In this document: in pieces, positions 1 to 7,901 of the stretch | Numbering within the stretch: the first letter of the stretch is position 1 | Layout: each line of letters opens with the position of its first letter | Assembly: GCA_005788145.1 (NCBI GenBank) | Contig: SXYY01000065.1 | Coordinates: 1 to 11,217 of the forward strand | Source: Bacteroidota bacterium | GTDB lineage: Bacteria; Bacteroidota; Bacteroidia; NS11-12g; UBA955 | Length of the DNA stretch: 11,217 nt | Direction of reading: 5' to 3' | Position numbers and translations under genes: made by a program | Notes under the pieces: model-generated | Databases searched by the model: none | Told to the model about the DNA's origin: nothing | Seen by the model: the letters and a program-made list of their open reading frames with translations, nothing else

Positions 1-1
1 G

Positions 2-535
2 GAGATGCAATTGGAGGACATGGACGACAATCCATATATCTCTGATTTCTATGAGGACATGCAGCGCTGGAGCTTCAATTTGCAAGTGTATTTTCTTACT
101 ACGCGCTGGAAGCATGTTCAGACCATCCGCGGTGGAAAGAATACAGTGATTCAAGATCGCACCATTTATGAAGATGCCCATATTTTCGCACCAAACCTTC
201 ACGCCATGGGCTTGATGAGTACCCGCGACTTCGAAAATTATAAGCAGTTGTTCGATGCGATTAGCAATCAGGTAGAGCCCCCGGATTTGTTGATTTATTT
301 GCGTGCCGGTATTCCCAAGTTGGTTCATCAAATTCAAATGCGTGGGCGCGATTATGAAGATGCCATTCGGTTGGATTATTTGAAGCGTTTGAACGAGAGA
401 TATGAGGCTTGGATAGGCAATTACAAAGGCAAATTGTTAATTTTCAATGTGGATGACATGGATTTTCAAGAACGACCCGAGGATGCCGCTGAAATCATCC
501 AAAAAGTAGAAAGCATGTTGAACGGATTGTTCTAA
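2..535 (+). CDS. Deoxynucleoside kinase, 5'-truncated
   Basis: This enzyme would phosphorylate a deoxynucleoside with ATP in the cytoplasmic salvage pathway. The frame is open to the left edge, so the N-terminus, including the P-loop that binds ATP, lies outside the window; the ATG at position 5 is an internal Met. Visible family features are an N-P-Y/F...F-Y-E-D stretch near the start, the DRTIYED segment that matches the DRS/ERS-type substrate motif, and the RGRDYE segment that fits the arginine-rich lid closing over ATP, followed by a LKRLNERYE helix. About 177 residues are present of a usual 200-210. The TAA stop shares its last A with the ATG of the next gene, which suggests translational coupling. 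Family assignment is firm; which nucleoside it prefers (dA, dG or dC) cannot be read from this fragment. Confidence 0.87.
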   Translation, partial: EMQLEDMDDNPYISDFYEDMQRWSFNLQVYFLTTRWKHVQTIRGGKNTVIQDRTIYEDAHIFAPNLHAMGLMSTRDFENYKQLFDAISNQVEPPDLLIYLRAGIPKLVHQIQMRGRDYEDAIRLDYLKRLNERYEAWIGNYKGKLLIFNVDDMDFQERPEDAAEIIQKVESMLNGLF

Positions 536-2571
536 TGCACTTTCAACAGCCAAATATGCTTTGGGGATTGTTGTTGCTAGCAATTCCGCTGTTGATTCAC
601 CTTTTTCAATTTCACCGTACGAAAACCATTTATTTTCCCGGGGTATTTCGCCTCACCCAGCGTCTGCAGCAGGCACGACAGCAAAAACGCTTGCAGCATT
701 GGCTCGTTTTGATCGCTCGGATGCTTGGGATTGCCTGTCTCGTATTGGCTTTTGCAATGCCAAGTTGCAACGATCGACAAGTAGGGAAAGGATATTCGCA
801 TGTGGTGTTGCTCGTGGATAATGGCTTTTCGATGTCTGTAGAAGGGTTGGAAGGTCAGCACCTGGAACAAGCAAAATCTCAAGCTTATGCCATATTGCGC
901 GATTTGCCCGCAGAAACCCAAGTAAAGTTGATGTCTCAAACCATTCAAACGGATGTTTGGATGTCGCCCAGTCAGCTTACAACCCTGTTGGATACACTGA
1001 CAGTTGGACCCCAGCGATTTACGTTGGCGGATTGGATTGACCGTGTTGTTGTCATGCAGCAGGAATCTGGCGTACGCAATCTTGCCGCTGTTTTGTTTAG
1101 CGATGTACAAGTGGGTTTTCTTCGCGGTTTGAGGAAGGTGCAAAACAATCCAAACATCGATTGGCGATTTGTACAGTTTGATTTAACGCCAACTGAAGTG
1201 AAGGGTGGAAATTTGAGTTTGGATTCCGCTTGGGTGGTGTCTCAGTTTTCTGCCGATAATCAATCAGAAGGTCTTTTGCTGAAAGCAAGTGTATCGCACC
1301 GCGGTGGGGATGTTAAAAAGGCGCAATTGCAATTGATGGTTGATGGCAAAACGCTGTTCGCTCAAACGAAAGACATTGGTGCTGAGGAAACCGTTGTGTT
1401 TGAAGGTCTGGTAAGTGCGGCAGACATCGCTAAGCCCATGGAATTGCGTTTGGGTCCCGACGGCTTTACCTTTGACAACAGTTTGTTTTTACATCCAATC
1501 AAAACATGGCAAACCACTGTGGGTATTTTCGGGAGCGATAGGGCTTTGGATGCTTTGTTCTCTGCGCAACCGCTGTTGAAGAAACGTGTGCTGTCCGTGG
1601 GCGATTTTACCGCTCAAGGAAATTCGTTGGATGGATTGGATGCCCTGGTGTCGATAGGTGCAGTAAAATTAACTGAAAGTGCCTCTATTCAATTGAAACA
1701 AAAAGTTGAAGAGGGGTTAACCGTTTTGCAGTTTATTCCCTCTGCATCGGGATTGCCTTTGGATTTGGTTGCCCAACGGAGCTTGTCGGGGTCTTGGAAG
1801 AAAACGGATCAGCGCATGGCAATGACAGGGTTGAATCATCCCATTTTTCAAGGCGTTTTCGCTGAGCGCTTGTCCGATAAAATACAAATGCCGGAAATAC
1901 AATCGGCATTTGACTTGGGTTCAACGGCTGATTTTGAAACCATCATACAGTTAGACGGGGGACAGCCATTGTTGGTCTCTCGCAATATCGAAAATGGCAC
2001 CCAGTGGTTATGGCTCTCGGATTTGCAAAAGGGGAGTCAGCAGTTTTTAAATTCGGGTTGGTATTTGCCAATTGTTACCCAGTTGCTTGCCAGTAAATCG
2101 ATCCAGGAAAAGCCGCTTTATGGTGTGCTTTTCTCCAAACAATTGGTCGCGCTGCCAGCACCCATGAAGACCGATGAACGCGCAGCGCAATTGATTGGTC
2201 AGGGCAGGACCTCGGTGGTGGAGTTGCAGACGAATTCGGAGCGACATACTTCCATGTATGTAGGTGCTGAGCCCAGTATTCCCGGACATTATCAGTTGAA
2301 ATCGCCGCTAGAGAAAAATCCCGTGGTAATGTCTTTCAATTGGCCTAGATCGGAGTCGGATTTGCAATCGGATGGTGATTGGAAAACAAAATTTGACCAA
2401 GCGGGCATCTCTTGGACCAGTAGTCAAAGCGACGGGAAAACACCTATTTTGCAGAATGAACCCTTAAAGGTGCTTTGGCGCTTGTTTATATGGGGGGCTG
2501 CCTTTTTCTTCGCGGTAGAGGTCTTGCTGTTGTTCATGCAATCGAGAAAAAAATCACAGGAAAAACAATAA
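535..2571 (+). CDS. BatA-like membrane protein with degenerate VWA domain
   Basis: A 678-residue membrane protein. Residues 8-76 form the BatA N-terminal unit: a hydrophobic segment (about 9-26), a short H-R-T-K-T-I-x-F-P loop, and a second segment (about 56-75). A von Willebrand A-like domain follows. Its MIDAS motif, normally D-x-S-x-S, reads D95-N-G97-F-S99, so the first serine is glycine; a later F-S-D190 fits the third MIDAS position. A long beta-rich region of no recognised fold follows, then a C-terminal membrane helix (about 646-668) and a basic tail. Most of the chain should lie outside the membrane between the second and third helices. Relatives include Bat (aerotolerance) proteins, but no MoxR ATPase or other Bat gene is nearby. 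In my recollection, BatA-type proteins often sit next to a dihydroorotase-like gene in Bacteroidota, as here. The function is unknown; do not take it as aerotolerance. Confidence 0.82.
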   Translation: MHFQQPNMLWGLLLLAIPLLIHLFQFHRTKTIYFPGVFRLTQRLQQARQQKRLQHWLVLIARMLGIACLVLAFAMPSCNDRQVGKGYSHVVLLVDNGFSMSVEGLEGQHLEQAKSQAYAILRDLPAETQVKLMSQTIQTDVWMSPSQLTTLLDTLTVGPQRFTLADWIDRVVVMQQESGVRNLAAVLFSDVQVGFLRGLRKVQNNPNIDWRFVQFDLTPTEVKGGNLSLDSAWVVSQFSADNQSEGLLLKASVSHRGGDVKKAQLQLMVDGKTLFAQTKDIGAEETVVFEGLVSAADIAKPMELRLGPDGFTFDNSLFLHPIKTWQTTVGIFGSDRALDALFSAQPLLKKRVLSVGDFTAQGNSLDGLDALVSIGAVKLTESASIQLKQKVEEGLTVLQFIPSASGLPLDLVAQRSLSGSWKKTDQRMAMTGLNHPIFQGVFAERLSDKIQMPEIQSAFDLGSTADFETIIQLDGGQPLLVSRNIENGTQWLWLSDLQKGSQQFLNSGWYLPIVTQLLASKSIQEKPLYGVLFSKQLVALPAPMKTDERAAQLIGQGRTSVVELQTNSERHTSMYVGAEPSIPGHYQLKSPLEKNPVVMSFNWPRSESDLQSDGDWKTKFDQAGISWTSSQSDGKTPILQNEPLKVLWRLFIWGAAFFFAVEVLLLFMQSRKKSQEKQ

Positions 2572-2572
2572 T

Positions 2573-3847
2573 ATGAATCATACCACCCTGCTACAGAACG
2601 TCAGATTATTCGATCCCCACAGCGATTTACACAATCAGCGGGTGGAGATTTTGATCAAAGATGGGAAGATAGAAGCCATGGGAGAAGGATTGGGCATGGC
2701 CGCCACTGAGTTGGTCGATGGGGAGGATGCCTATGTTTCAGTGGGATGGTTGGATGCGTTTGGATTTTGTCCAGATCCCGGTGAGCCATGGAAAGAATCG
2801 CTCACATCGTACGCTGCAGCAGCCCAGCAAGGTGGTTTTACGCAGGCGGTGGCGTTGTGTGGGACCTCGCCAAAGTCTGACAATGAATCTGTTATCGCCC
2901 AGGTGAAACAGGTGGGCTCGGCATTGCGTACAGAGTTGTTGCCTTGGGGTTTGGGTAGCGTTCAGGGCGATGGAAAAGAAATGGCCGAGGTATACGAAAT
3001 GCATTTGGCAGGGGCGGTGGCATTCACGGATGGGATTCATGGAAGTCCCTCCTTGGGATTGCGCAGCAAATTGATGCAATATTGCCAATCCTTGGGACTG
3101 ACCTATGCGCATTTCCCTTTTCAAAAAGCTTTGGCGCCTGATGGAAAAATGCACGAAGGCATAATCAACGCCACATTGGGTTTCAAGGGAATCCCGGCGG
3201 TGAGTGAAACTGTGGAACTGCTTGGAGACATTGAATTGGCCAAACATTTGAATTGCGGATTGACAATTTTGGGTGTGAGTGCTGCTGAAAGTGTAGGGAT
3301 TATCCGCAAGGCCCAATCGGAGGGATTGAAGATTACGGCGGCTGTGCCCGTCATGAACCTCTTGTTTACGGATGCTGCACTGTCCGATTTTGATGAGAAT
3401 TTAAAAGTTCTCCCACCATTGCGGAGTGAAGCCGATCGCAAGGCGCTGTTGCTGGGACTGTTGGATGGTACGCTTTCCGCGGTTGTGAGTAACCATCAGC
3501 CAGAAGATATCGAAGCGAAAAAAGTTGAGTTTGATTACGCTGCTTGGGGTGCCGCTACATTGGGATCAACATTCAATATGATGTGCAAAGCATTTGAAAA
3601 CGAAAGGCCTGAAAATTGGGTGCCTTTGTTGTACAGTGGGAGTCGTTCGTTTTTGGGTATGGTATCGGAAAGGATTGAAGCAGGTGCTTCGGCTGATTTG
3701 ACCTTGTTTTATTTGGACGGATCAAATGCTCAAGGCGCTGACAAACCGCAATCACGGGCTTACAATTTGCCTGGGGTTGATATACCTTTGAAGGGAAGGG
3801 TTTTTGCGACAATTCGCAGAGGCTGCTTAATGAAAAATCATGGTTGA
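2573..3847 (+). CDS. Dihydroorotase-like protein lacking metal ligands
   Basis: A 424-residue amidohydrolase-fold protein of the dihydroorotase family (class I/multifunctional type). Landmarks are the N-terminal beta-sandwich with IKDGKIEAMG (28-37), the G-W-L-D61 strand, the E-P-W-K-E loop (71-75), GFKGIP (203-208) and the LPPLRSEADR segment (280-289), all aligning with true dihydroorotases. The catalytic residues are absent: the HxH metal pair is F63-G-F65, the histidine before S-x-A-x-S is G234, PHH is P259-V-M, and the final S-D-H is S306-N307-H308. Hydrolysis of dihydroorotate is therefore unlikely. Inactive dihydroorotases in other bacteria act as structural partners of aspartate transcarbamoylase, which is not in this window. 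It starts one base after the upstream stop and overlaps the next gene by 8 bases. Many databases would label this PyrC; I advise against that name. Confidence 0.85.
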   Translation: MNHTTLLQNVRLFDPHSDLHNQRVEILIKDGKIEAMGEGLGMAATELVDGEDAYVSVGWLDAFGFCPDPGEPWKESLTSYAAAAQQGGFTQAVALCGTSPKSDNESVIAQVKQVGSALRTELLPWGLGSVQGDGKEMAEVYEMHLAGAVAFTDGIHGSPSLGLRSKLMQYCQSLGLTYAHFPFQKALAPDGKMHEGIINATLGFKGIPAVSETVELLGDIELAKHLNCGLTILGVSAAESVGIIRKAQSEGLKITAAVPVMNLLFTDAALSDFDENLKVLPPLRSEADRKALLLGLLDGTLSAVVSNHQPEDIEAKKVEFDYAAWGAATLGSTFNMMCKAFENERPENWVPLLYSGSRSFLGMVSERIEAGASADLTLFYLDGSNAQGADKPQSRAYNLPGVDIPLKGRVFATIRRGCLMKNHG

Positions 3848-4412
3848 TCGAATTAAATTGTTGTTGAATAGGGCCTCTTTGTTTCACGGGGTGTTGGCGG
3901 GTGTGTTTATTTTCATCGCCAAGATTGTGGTATATGTAACCCAGCATTGGGAGTTTCGATTTTTACCAGCATTCACGATTTTGTCTTTTTTGATTGTTTT
4001 GGCGGCGATGATCATGGGTGGTTTGGGAGATAAGCGACAGTTGGAAGGCAATCATTACACATATAAAAGGGCCTTGTTGAGTTGTTTGCGTGCCGTAATA
4101 TTCGCGGTGGTGATTGGTAGTTTGGCGGATAACGTGTTGTACGGATTGATTGATGTTTCACTTGTAGAGCAGACAAAATCGATTTTGATCGAGCAAATGC
4201 AAAGCGGACTGGGTCAGACCAAGTGGGTATCGAACGAAGACATGGATAAGTTGGTGAAACAGATTCGTGAAACGCAAATGGGTACCGTATGGTCTTATCT
4301 CTCCGGGTTGCCCAGTTTGATTATAGGGAACATGTTGTTCGGTTTGATTGTTGCGCGCTTCTTGCGCGTGAAGAAAACGCAAGACTGGTTGAACGATTCT
4401 GAAGTGGCGTAA
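3840..4412 (+). CDS. DUF4199-family four-helix membrane protein
   Basis: A 190-residue integral membrane protein with no known activity. Four hydrophobic segments are visible at about residues 14-34, 41-63, 79-104 and 150-173. A soluble stretch of about 45 residues between helices 3 and 4 is rich in charged and polar residues and contains a conserved-looking I-D after helix 3. This layout, and the H-Y-T-Y-K-R-A segment before helix 3, fit DUF4199, a family found mainly in Bacteroidota. The start overlaps the preceding gene by 8 bases, so it belongs to the same transcript as the BatA-like and dihydroorotase-like genes. In other Bacteroidota, DUF4199 genes often lie beside a glycosyltransferase; none is present here. 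The family call rests on topology and general resemblance rather than a diagnostic motif. Confidence 0.6.
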   Translation: MVDRIKLLLNRASLFHGVLAGVFIFIAKIVVYVTQHWEFRFLPAFTILSFLIVLAAMIMGGLGDKRQLEGNHYTYKRALLSCLRAVIFAVVIGSLADNVLYGLIDVSLVEQTKSILIEQMQSGLGQTKWVSNEDMDKLVKQIRETQMGTVWSYLSGLPSLIIGNMLFGLIVARFLRVKKTQDWLNDSEVA

Positions 4413-4432
4413 TCGTTGAATGCATACCTACC

Positions 4433-5242
4433 ATGATTAAGGCCATTACCTCTGCGCAAAATCCTTGGTTAAAGGATGTTGTATTGTTGCAAGAGAAATC
4501 CAAATTCCGCAGGCAAATGGGTCGTTTTACGGTGGAGGGGTTGAATGAGATTCGTCTCGCGTTGAAATCTAGATTGCGCTTATTGGAGATAGCCATCAAT
4601 CCCAAGCGGATGGATTGGGAATCCCTGAATGTGTCCTTGGAGGTGCATGGTTTGCCAACAGATGCCCATCAATTGGAGCTCAACGATGTTGCATGGTCGA
4701 AGGTTGTGGTGAAAGAAAGCGGTCAAAATGCTTTGGCGGTGTTTGAATTGCCCAAGGAGATACCGGTGTGGAATCCCACAGCAGACGGGTTTTATTTGGT
4801 GGTTGAATCGGTGGAAAAGCCAGGGAATTTGGGTGCTTTACTCCGTTCTGCAGATGCTGCGGGTGCCAGTGGGGTGGTGTTGTGTGACGAGAGAATTGAT
4901 GGGTTTCATCCCCAAGTGATTCGCAACAGCGTTGGGACAACTTTTACGGTGCCTTTGTTTGTCATGACTTCGGCCCAAGCTTGGGAAACGATTCAGCGAA
5001 ATGATGTGCGGTTGTATACAACGTTCATGGAATCGTCTGTGAGTGTGTGGAATTCGGATTTGACGGGCTGTGTGGCGATGCTTGTGGGGACGGAGCACCA
5101 AGGGGTTTCGGAATTTTGGCGGGATAAAGGGGAGAATATCAATATTCCGATGTTTGGATCGGTTGATAGTTTGAATGTGTCTGTTGCGGCTTCCTTGTTG
5201 TTGTATGAGGCGAAGCGACAGCGGGAAAGGCGGGTTGGTTGA
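4433..5242 (+). CDS. TrmH/SpoU-family RNA 2'-O-methyltransferase
   Basis: A 269-residue SPOUT-class enzyme expected to transfer a methyl group from S-adenosylmethionine to a ribose 2'-OH of rRNA or tRNA. Residues 1-105 form the substrate-binding N-terminal domain, opening with the I-T-S-x-Q-N-P segment typical of the TsnR/RlmB branch. The C-terminal catalytic domain carries all three SpoU motifs: motif 1 with N132 and R138 (P-G-N-L-G-A-L-L-R-S), motif 2 G-T-E221-H-Q-G, and motif 3 I-P-M-x-G-S-V-D-S-L-N248-V-S-V-A. These form the trefoil knot that holds the cofactor. The length fits the family. The exact nucleotide target cannot be told from sequence. The gene starts 20 bases after the DUF4199 stop, and its own TGA overlaps the start of the next gene. 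Confidence 0.9.
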   Translation: MIKAITSAQNPWLKDVVLLQEKSKFRRQMGRFTVEGLNEIRLALKSRLRLLEIAINPKRMDWESLNVSLEVHGLPTDAHQLELNDVAWSKVVVKESGQNALAVFELPKEIPVWNPTADGFYLVVESVEKPGNLGALLRSADAAGASGVVLCDERIDGFHPQVIRNSVGTTFTVPLFVMTSAQAWETIQRNDVRLYTTFMESSVSVWNSDLTGCVAMLVGTEHQGVSEFWRDKGENINIPMFGSVDSLNVSVAASLLLYEAKRQRERRVG

Positions 5243-6573
5243 TGCAGGAAGTGCAAAAAATTGGGGTGTTGGGCGCAGGTCGAAGCGCGGGCTATCTCAT
5301 TGAATATTTGGGTGATTATTGTGCTGCGAGCAATCGCAGTTTACAGGTATACGATTTGCAATTTGATCGTTTGAAGGCTTCCTTTCGGGTGTCGGATTCG
5401 GTGTCTTTGATCGTTGCTGAGCTGGGCGATGATCGGGTGCTTGACCGGATTGTGGCTGGGTTGGATTTGGTTGTGAGTGTGCTGCCGCCGACGATGCACA
5501 TTGCGGTTGCCAAAGCCTGTTTGTTGCATGGTTGCCATTTGTTTACAGCTTCTTACACTTCAGATGAAATGCGTGCAATGGGCGAGGAGGCGGCATTGAA
5601 GGGTTTGTTGTTCATGAATGAGTTGGGTTTGGATCCTGGCATTGATCATTTGAGTACAAGCAGGTTATTGACTGAAGCAAAATCTCAAGGCCTGCGTGTG
5701 GATGGGTTTGAAAGCCATTGCGGGGGTCTGGTGGCGTTGGAGGATTGCGTTGGGAACCCATGGCAATACAAATTCACATGGAATCCAACCAATGTGGTGT
5801 TGGCCGGTCAAGGTGGTCCTTGTGTTTGGAAGGAAAATGGTGCGGAGCAACAATTGGAAGGAAGTACAGTGTTTGCGCATGCAAGAAGTATCGAGGTGCC
5901 CGGTTTGGGTATGTTTGATGTGTATCCCAATCGGAATAGTTTGACTTACGAGACATTGTACGGGTTGGAAACATCACAGACATTGCTGCGGGGTACACTG
6001 CGAAGGAATGGGTACTGCAAAGCGTGGAATCTCCTGGTGGCATTGGGATTTACAGAGTCTCATCAAAGGGGTGCGTGGACAGCGGTGGGAGATTGGTTTT
6101 TTGATCACTCGGGCTGCCGCAATACGAAGGAATGGGTTGCGTTGTTGGAGTCTGATAGTAAAACCAAAGACTTGGCACGGTATGTACAATTTCTGCGGTT
6201 GGACGAAGGCGTTTTGGATTTGGTTGTTTCTGGAAAAACATCGGCCCAACTATTGGAGTCGATTTTGTTGGATCGTTGGAAGTTGGAAGAGCACGACCGA
6301 GATGAAGTGGTGATGGTTCACAAAGTGGATTTGTTGGATGGCGATGATCAACGCAAACGATGGTATTCGGTATTGCAAGTAATGGGGGAAGGCGGTGATC
6401 GCACAGCCATGGCCAAAACGGTGGGCTTACCTTTGGCGATGGGTGTGGAAACTTTTTTGGATGGCCTTGCTGTTGGCGTTGGAGCGATTGTTCCATTTGA
6501 TAAATCATGGTATTCCCCCATTTTGCAAAAGCTAGAAAATCAAGGAATTGTATTCAAAGAGTACGTGGATTGA
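5242..6573 (+). CDS. Saccharopine dehydrogenase-like oxidoreductase
   Basis: A 443-residue NAD(P)-dependent enzyme of the saccharopine dehydrogenase (glutamate-forming, Lys9-like) family, linking saccharopine to 2-aminoadipate semialdehyde plus glutamate in lysine metabolism. The N-terminal Rossmann fold begins I-G-V-L-G11-A-G13-R-S-A-G. Next come the A-S-Y-T-S-D-E-M strand, the E-L-G-L-D-P-G-I-D-H loop and C-G-G-L with N-P-W-Q-Y-K-F-T-W-N-P, all hallmarks of the C-terminal substrate domain. Two starts compete: a TTG at 5239 and the ATG at 5242. I chose the ATG because it overlaps the upstream TGA as TGATG, a common coupling arrangement, and because a purine-rich stretch lies about 15 bases upstream. 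No other lysine gene is in view, so the direction (catabolic or biosynthetic) is undecided. Some homologues use related amino-acid substrates. Confidence 0.85.
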   Translation: MQEVQKIGVLGAGRSAGYLIEYLGDYCAASNRSLQVYDLQFDRLKASFRVSDSVSLIVAELGDDRVLDRIVAGLDLVVSVLPPTMHIAVAKACLLHGCHLFTASYTSDEMRAMGEEAALKGLLFMNELGLDPGIDHLSTSRLLTEAKSQGLRVDGFESHCGGLVALEDCVGNPWQYKFTWNPTNVVLAGQGGPCVWKENGAEQQLEGSTVFAHARSIEVPGLGMFDVYPNRNSLTYETLYGLETSQTLLRGTLRRNGYCKAWNLLVALGFTESHQRGAWTAVGDWFFDHSGCRNTKEWVALLESDSKTKDLARYVQFLRLDEGVLDLVVSGKTSAQLLESILLDRWKLEEHDRDEVVMVHKVDLLDGDDQRKRWYSVLQVMGEGGDRTAMAKTVGLPLAMGVETFLDGLAVGVGAIVPFDKSWYSPILQKLENQGIVFKEYVD

Positions 6574-6578
6574 GTCAA

Positions 6579-6605
6579 TTATCCACAACGCACCAATCCA
6601 CAACG
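6579..6605 (+). repeat. Perfect DnaA-box match within a short direct repeat
   Basis: Positions 6579-6587 read TTATCCACA, identical to the consensus high-affinity DnaA box. The ten bases ATCCACAACG occur twice, at 6581-6590 and 6596-6605, one start 15 bases after the other; the second copy is a DnaA box with two mismatches at its 5' end (6594-6602). Both lie in the 74-base gap between the saccharopine dehydrogenase-like gene and the WD40 gene, just upstream of a candidate promoter. DnaA binding here is inferred, not shown. Confidence 0.45.
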
Positions 6606-6614
6606 GTTTGGCGT

Positions 6615-6622
6615 TAATTTTG
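6615..6622 (+). promoter_or_regulatory. Candidate Bacteroidota -7 element for the WD40 gene
   Basis: TAATTTTG matches the Bacteroidota sigma-A -7 consensus TAnnTTTG and ends 25 bases before the ATG at 6648. No TTG is visible at the expected -33 distance, where the second ATCCACAACG copy lies instead, so the promoter is weak or helped by a regulator. Confidence 0.42.
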
Positions 6623-6647
6623 ATATGCTAAGCCGTACTCCAATCTT

Positions 6648-7892
6648 ATGAAAATGACATCGATTTTTTTGCGTAACAAATCATTGATAGCCAGTATTTT
6701 ACTCTGGGCTACAGTTCCGTCGTATAACCACTTGGTGGCTCAAACGAAACAGCCCGTTGCGAAGCCCAATGCTCCGGCTAGTGACAATGCTGTAACGGGT
6801 AAATCTGGAGAAACAGCCCGGATAGATTCAGCCGTTGTGGCTGATTTGCCCGTGATTTTGGCTACTGATACCATATTTGCACTACAAGAAAAATTGATGG
6901 GTCATACCTCATCCACCGAATCGGCCGCGATATCGCCCAACGGCAAATGGGTGGCAACGGGTGGTTGGGATCGAAAAATCTTGTTGTATTCTCTGGATAG
7001 CAACGGGATGTTTAAGCTAGCACAAACGTTTACGGGACACAATGGTGCCATTACTTGCTTGGCTTTTGATGCGCAAAGTACCATGTTGGCCAGTGGCTCC
7101 AAGGATTTTTCTCTGCGTGTAGTGGATGTTACAACAGGTGCTTTGAAGTTTCAAACGATGGATCACAGGGATGCCATTACGGCTGTCGAGTTTGATGCCT
7201 CGGGAAAGTTTGCAATGACGGCCTCAGCAGATGGGACCATCCGTTTGTACGATGTGGCCAATCCAACCAATAACCAAAAACCCCGTTTTTATACCTATGG
7301 TAAGCCAGTCAATGATCTGCTCACCGCACCAAATGGAAAGACGTTTTACATCGCCAATAACAGCAACAATGATGTAGAGTCGATCGATTTTACGGGTAAA
7401 GTGTATCAGCGATTCGTGGGTGTTCACACGATGCCTGTGAATTGTTTGGCATTGTCGAACAACAAGCAAATGTTGGTGACAGGTGGAAACGATAAGTCGG
7501 TTGTGATTTGGGATATCGCCACGGGTAAGCCGCTGAAGACGTTGTTGGGACACGGATGGAAGGTGAATTCTGTGAGTTTTTCAGGCAATGATCAGTACTT
7601 GGTTTCTACTGGAAATGATGGCGAGGTTCGCGTTTGGGATGCGAACACCGGAGTTTGTGTATCGGTTCAAAAGAATTTGATTACGGCGGCCCGCGAGGCA
7701 GTGTTTACGCCGAACATGAAGCGCATGATTGTCGCAGGCAAAATGGTGGCACAGGGCGCTACTTACGGTGCATTGGTATATACCACACCCCCGATTTGGC
7801 ATGCTGCGAAGACCAAGCCAGTTAAGCCAGAACCCATTAAATCAGTAACACCTAGCACGAAGCCAACGCCAAAACCCACTCCAAAGCGTTAA
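6648..7892 (+). CDS. Secreted WD40-repeat beta-propeller protein
   Basis: A 414-residue protein predicted to leave the cytoplasm. Residues 1-31 look like a signal peptide (basic start, hydrophobic core around 12-25, cleavage plausible after A31 before Q32); there is no lipobox cysteine. A linker of about 50 residues rich in Ala, Pro and Thr precedes about seven WD40 blades spanning roughly 83-385. Clear blades carry G-H...D-x-T/S...W/Y-D endings, for example G-H-N-G-A-I-T with V-V-D-V-T-T-G, and V-I-W-D-I-A-T-G followed by V-R-V-W-D-A-N-T-G; blades 4 and 7 are degenerate. The tail from about 390 is a Lys/Pro/Thr low-complexity stretch with three K-P-T-P/T-K-P type units. No enzyme domain is present, so it is probably a binding scaffold in the periplasm or at the cell surface. 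A second ATG two codons in is also possible as start. Confidence 0.85.
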   Translation: MKMTSIFLRNKSLIASILLWATVPSYNHLVAQTKQPVAKPNAPASDNAVTGKSGETARIDSAVVADLPVILATDTIFALQEKLMGHTSSTESAAISPNGKWVATGGWDRKILLYSLDSNGMFKLAQTFTGHNGAITCLAFDAQSTMLASGSKDFSLRVVDVTTGALKFQTMDHRDAITAVEFDASGKFAMTASADGTIRLYDVANPTNNQKPRFYTYGKPVNDLLTAPNGKTFYIANNSNNDVESIDFTGKVYQRFVGVHTMPVNCLALSNNKQMLVTGGNDKSVVIWDIATGKPLKTLLGHGWKVNSVSFSGNDQYLVSTGNDGEVRVWDANTGVCVSVQKNLITAAREAVFTPNMKRMIVAGKMVAQGATYGALVYTTPPIWHAAKTKPVKPEPIKSVTPSTKPTPKPTPKR

Positions 7893-7897
7893 CTTTG
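7890..7897 (+). promoter_or_regulatory. Candidate -7 element overlapping the WD40 stop codon
   Basis: TAACTTTG is an exact TAnnTTTG match whose first three bases are the TAA stop of the WD40 gene. It ends four bases before the ATG of the RidA gene at 7902, so transcription would begin at or within a few bases of the start codon. No TTG is seen at the usual -33 spacing. Confidence 0.45.
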
Positions 7898-7901
7898 CAT
7901 C

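Noticed and set aside
577..1143. Long minus-strand open frame inside the BatA-like gene
   Set aside because: Antisense shadow of a gene with clear membrane and VWA features; its composition does not resemble a real protein.
5974..6508. Overlapping minus-strand frames inside the saccharopine dehydrogenase-like gene
   Set aside because: Rich in Pro, His and Cys as expected for antisense of G/T-rich coding sequence; no recognisable domain.
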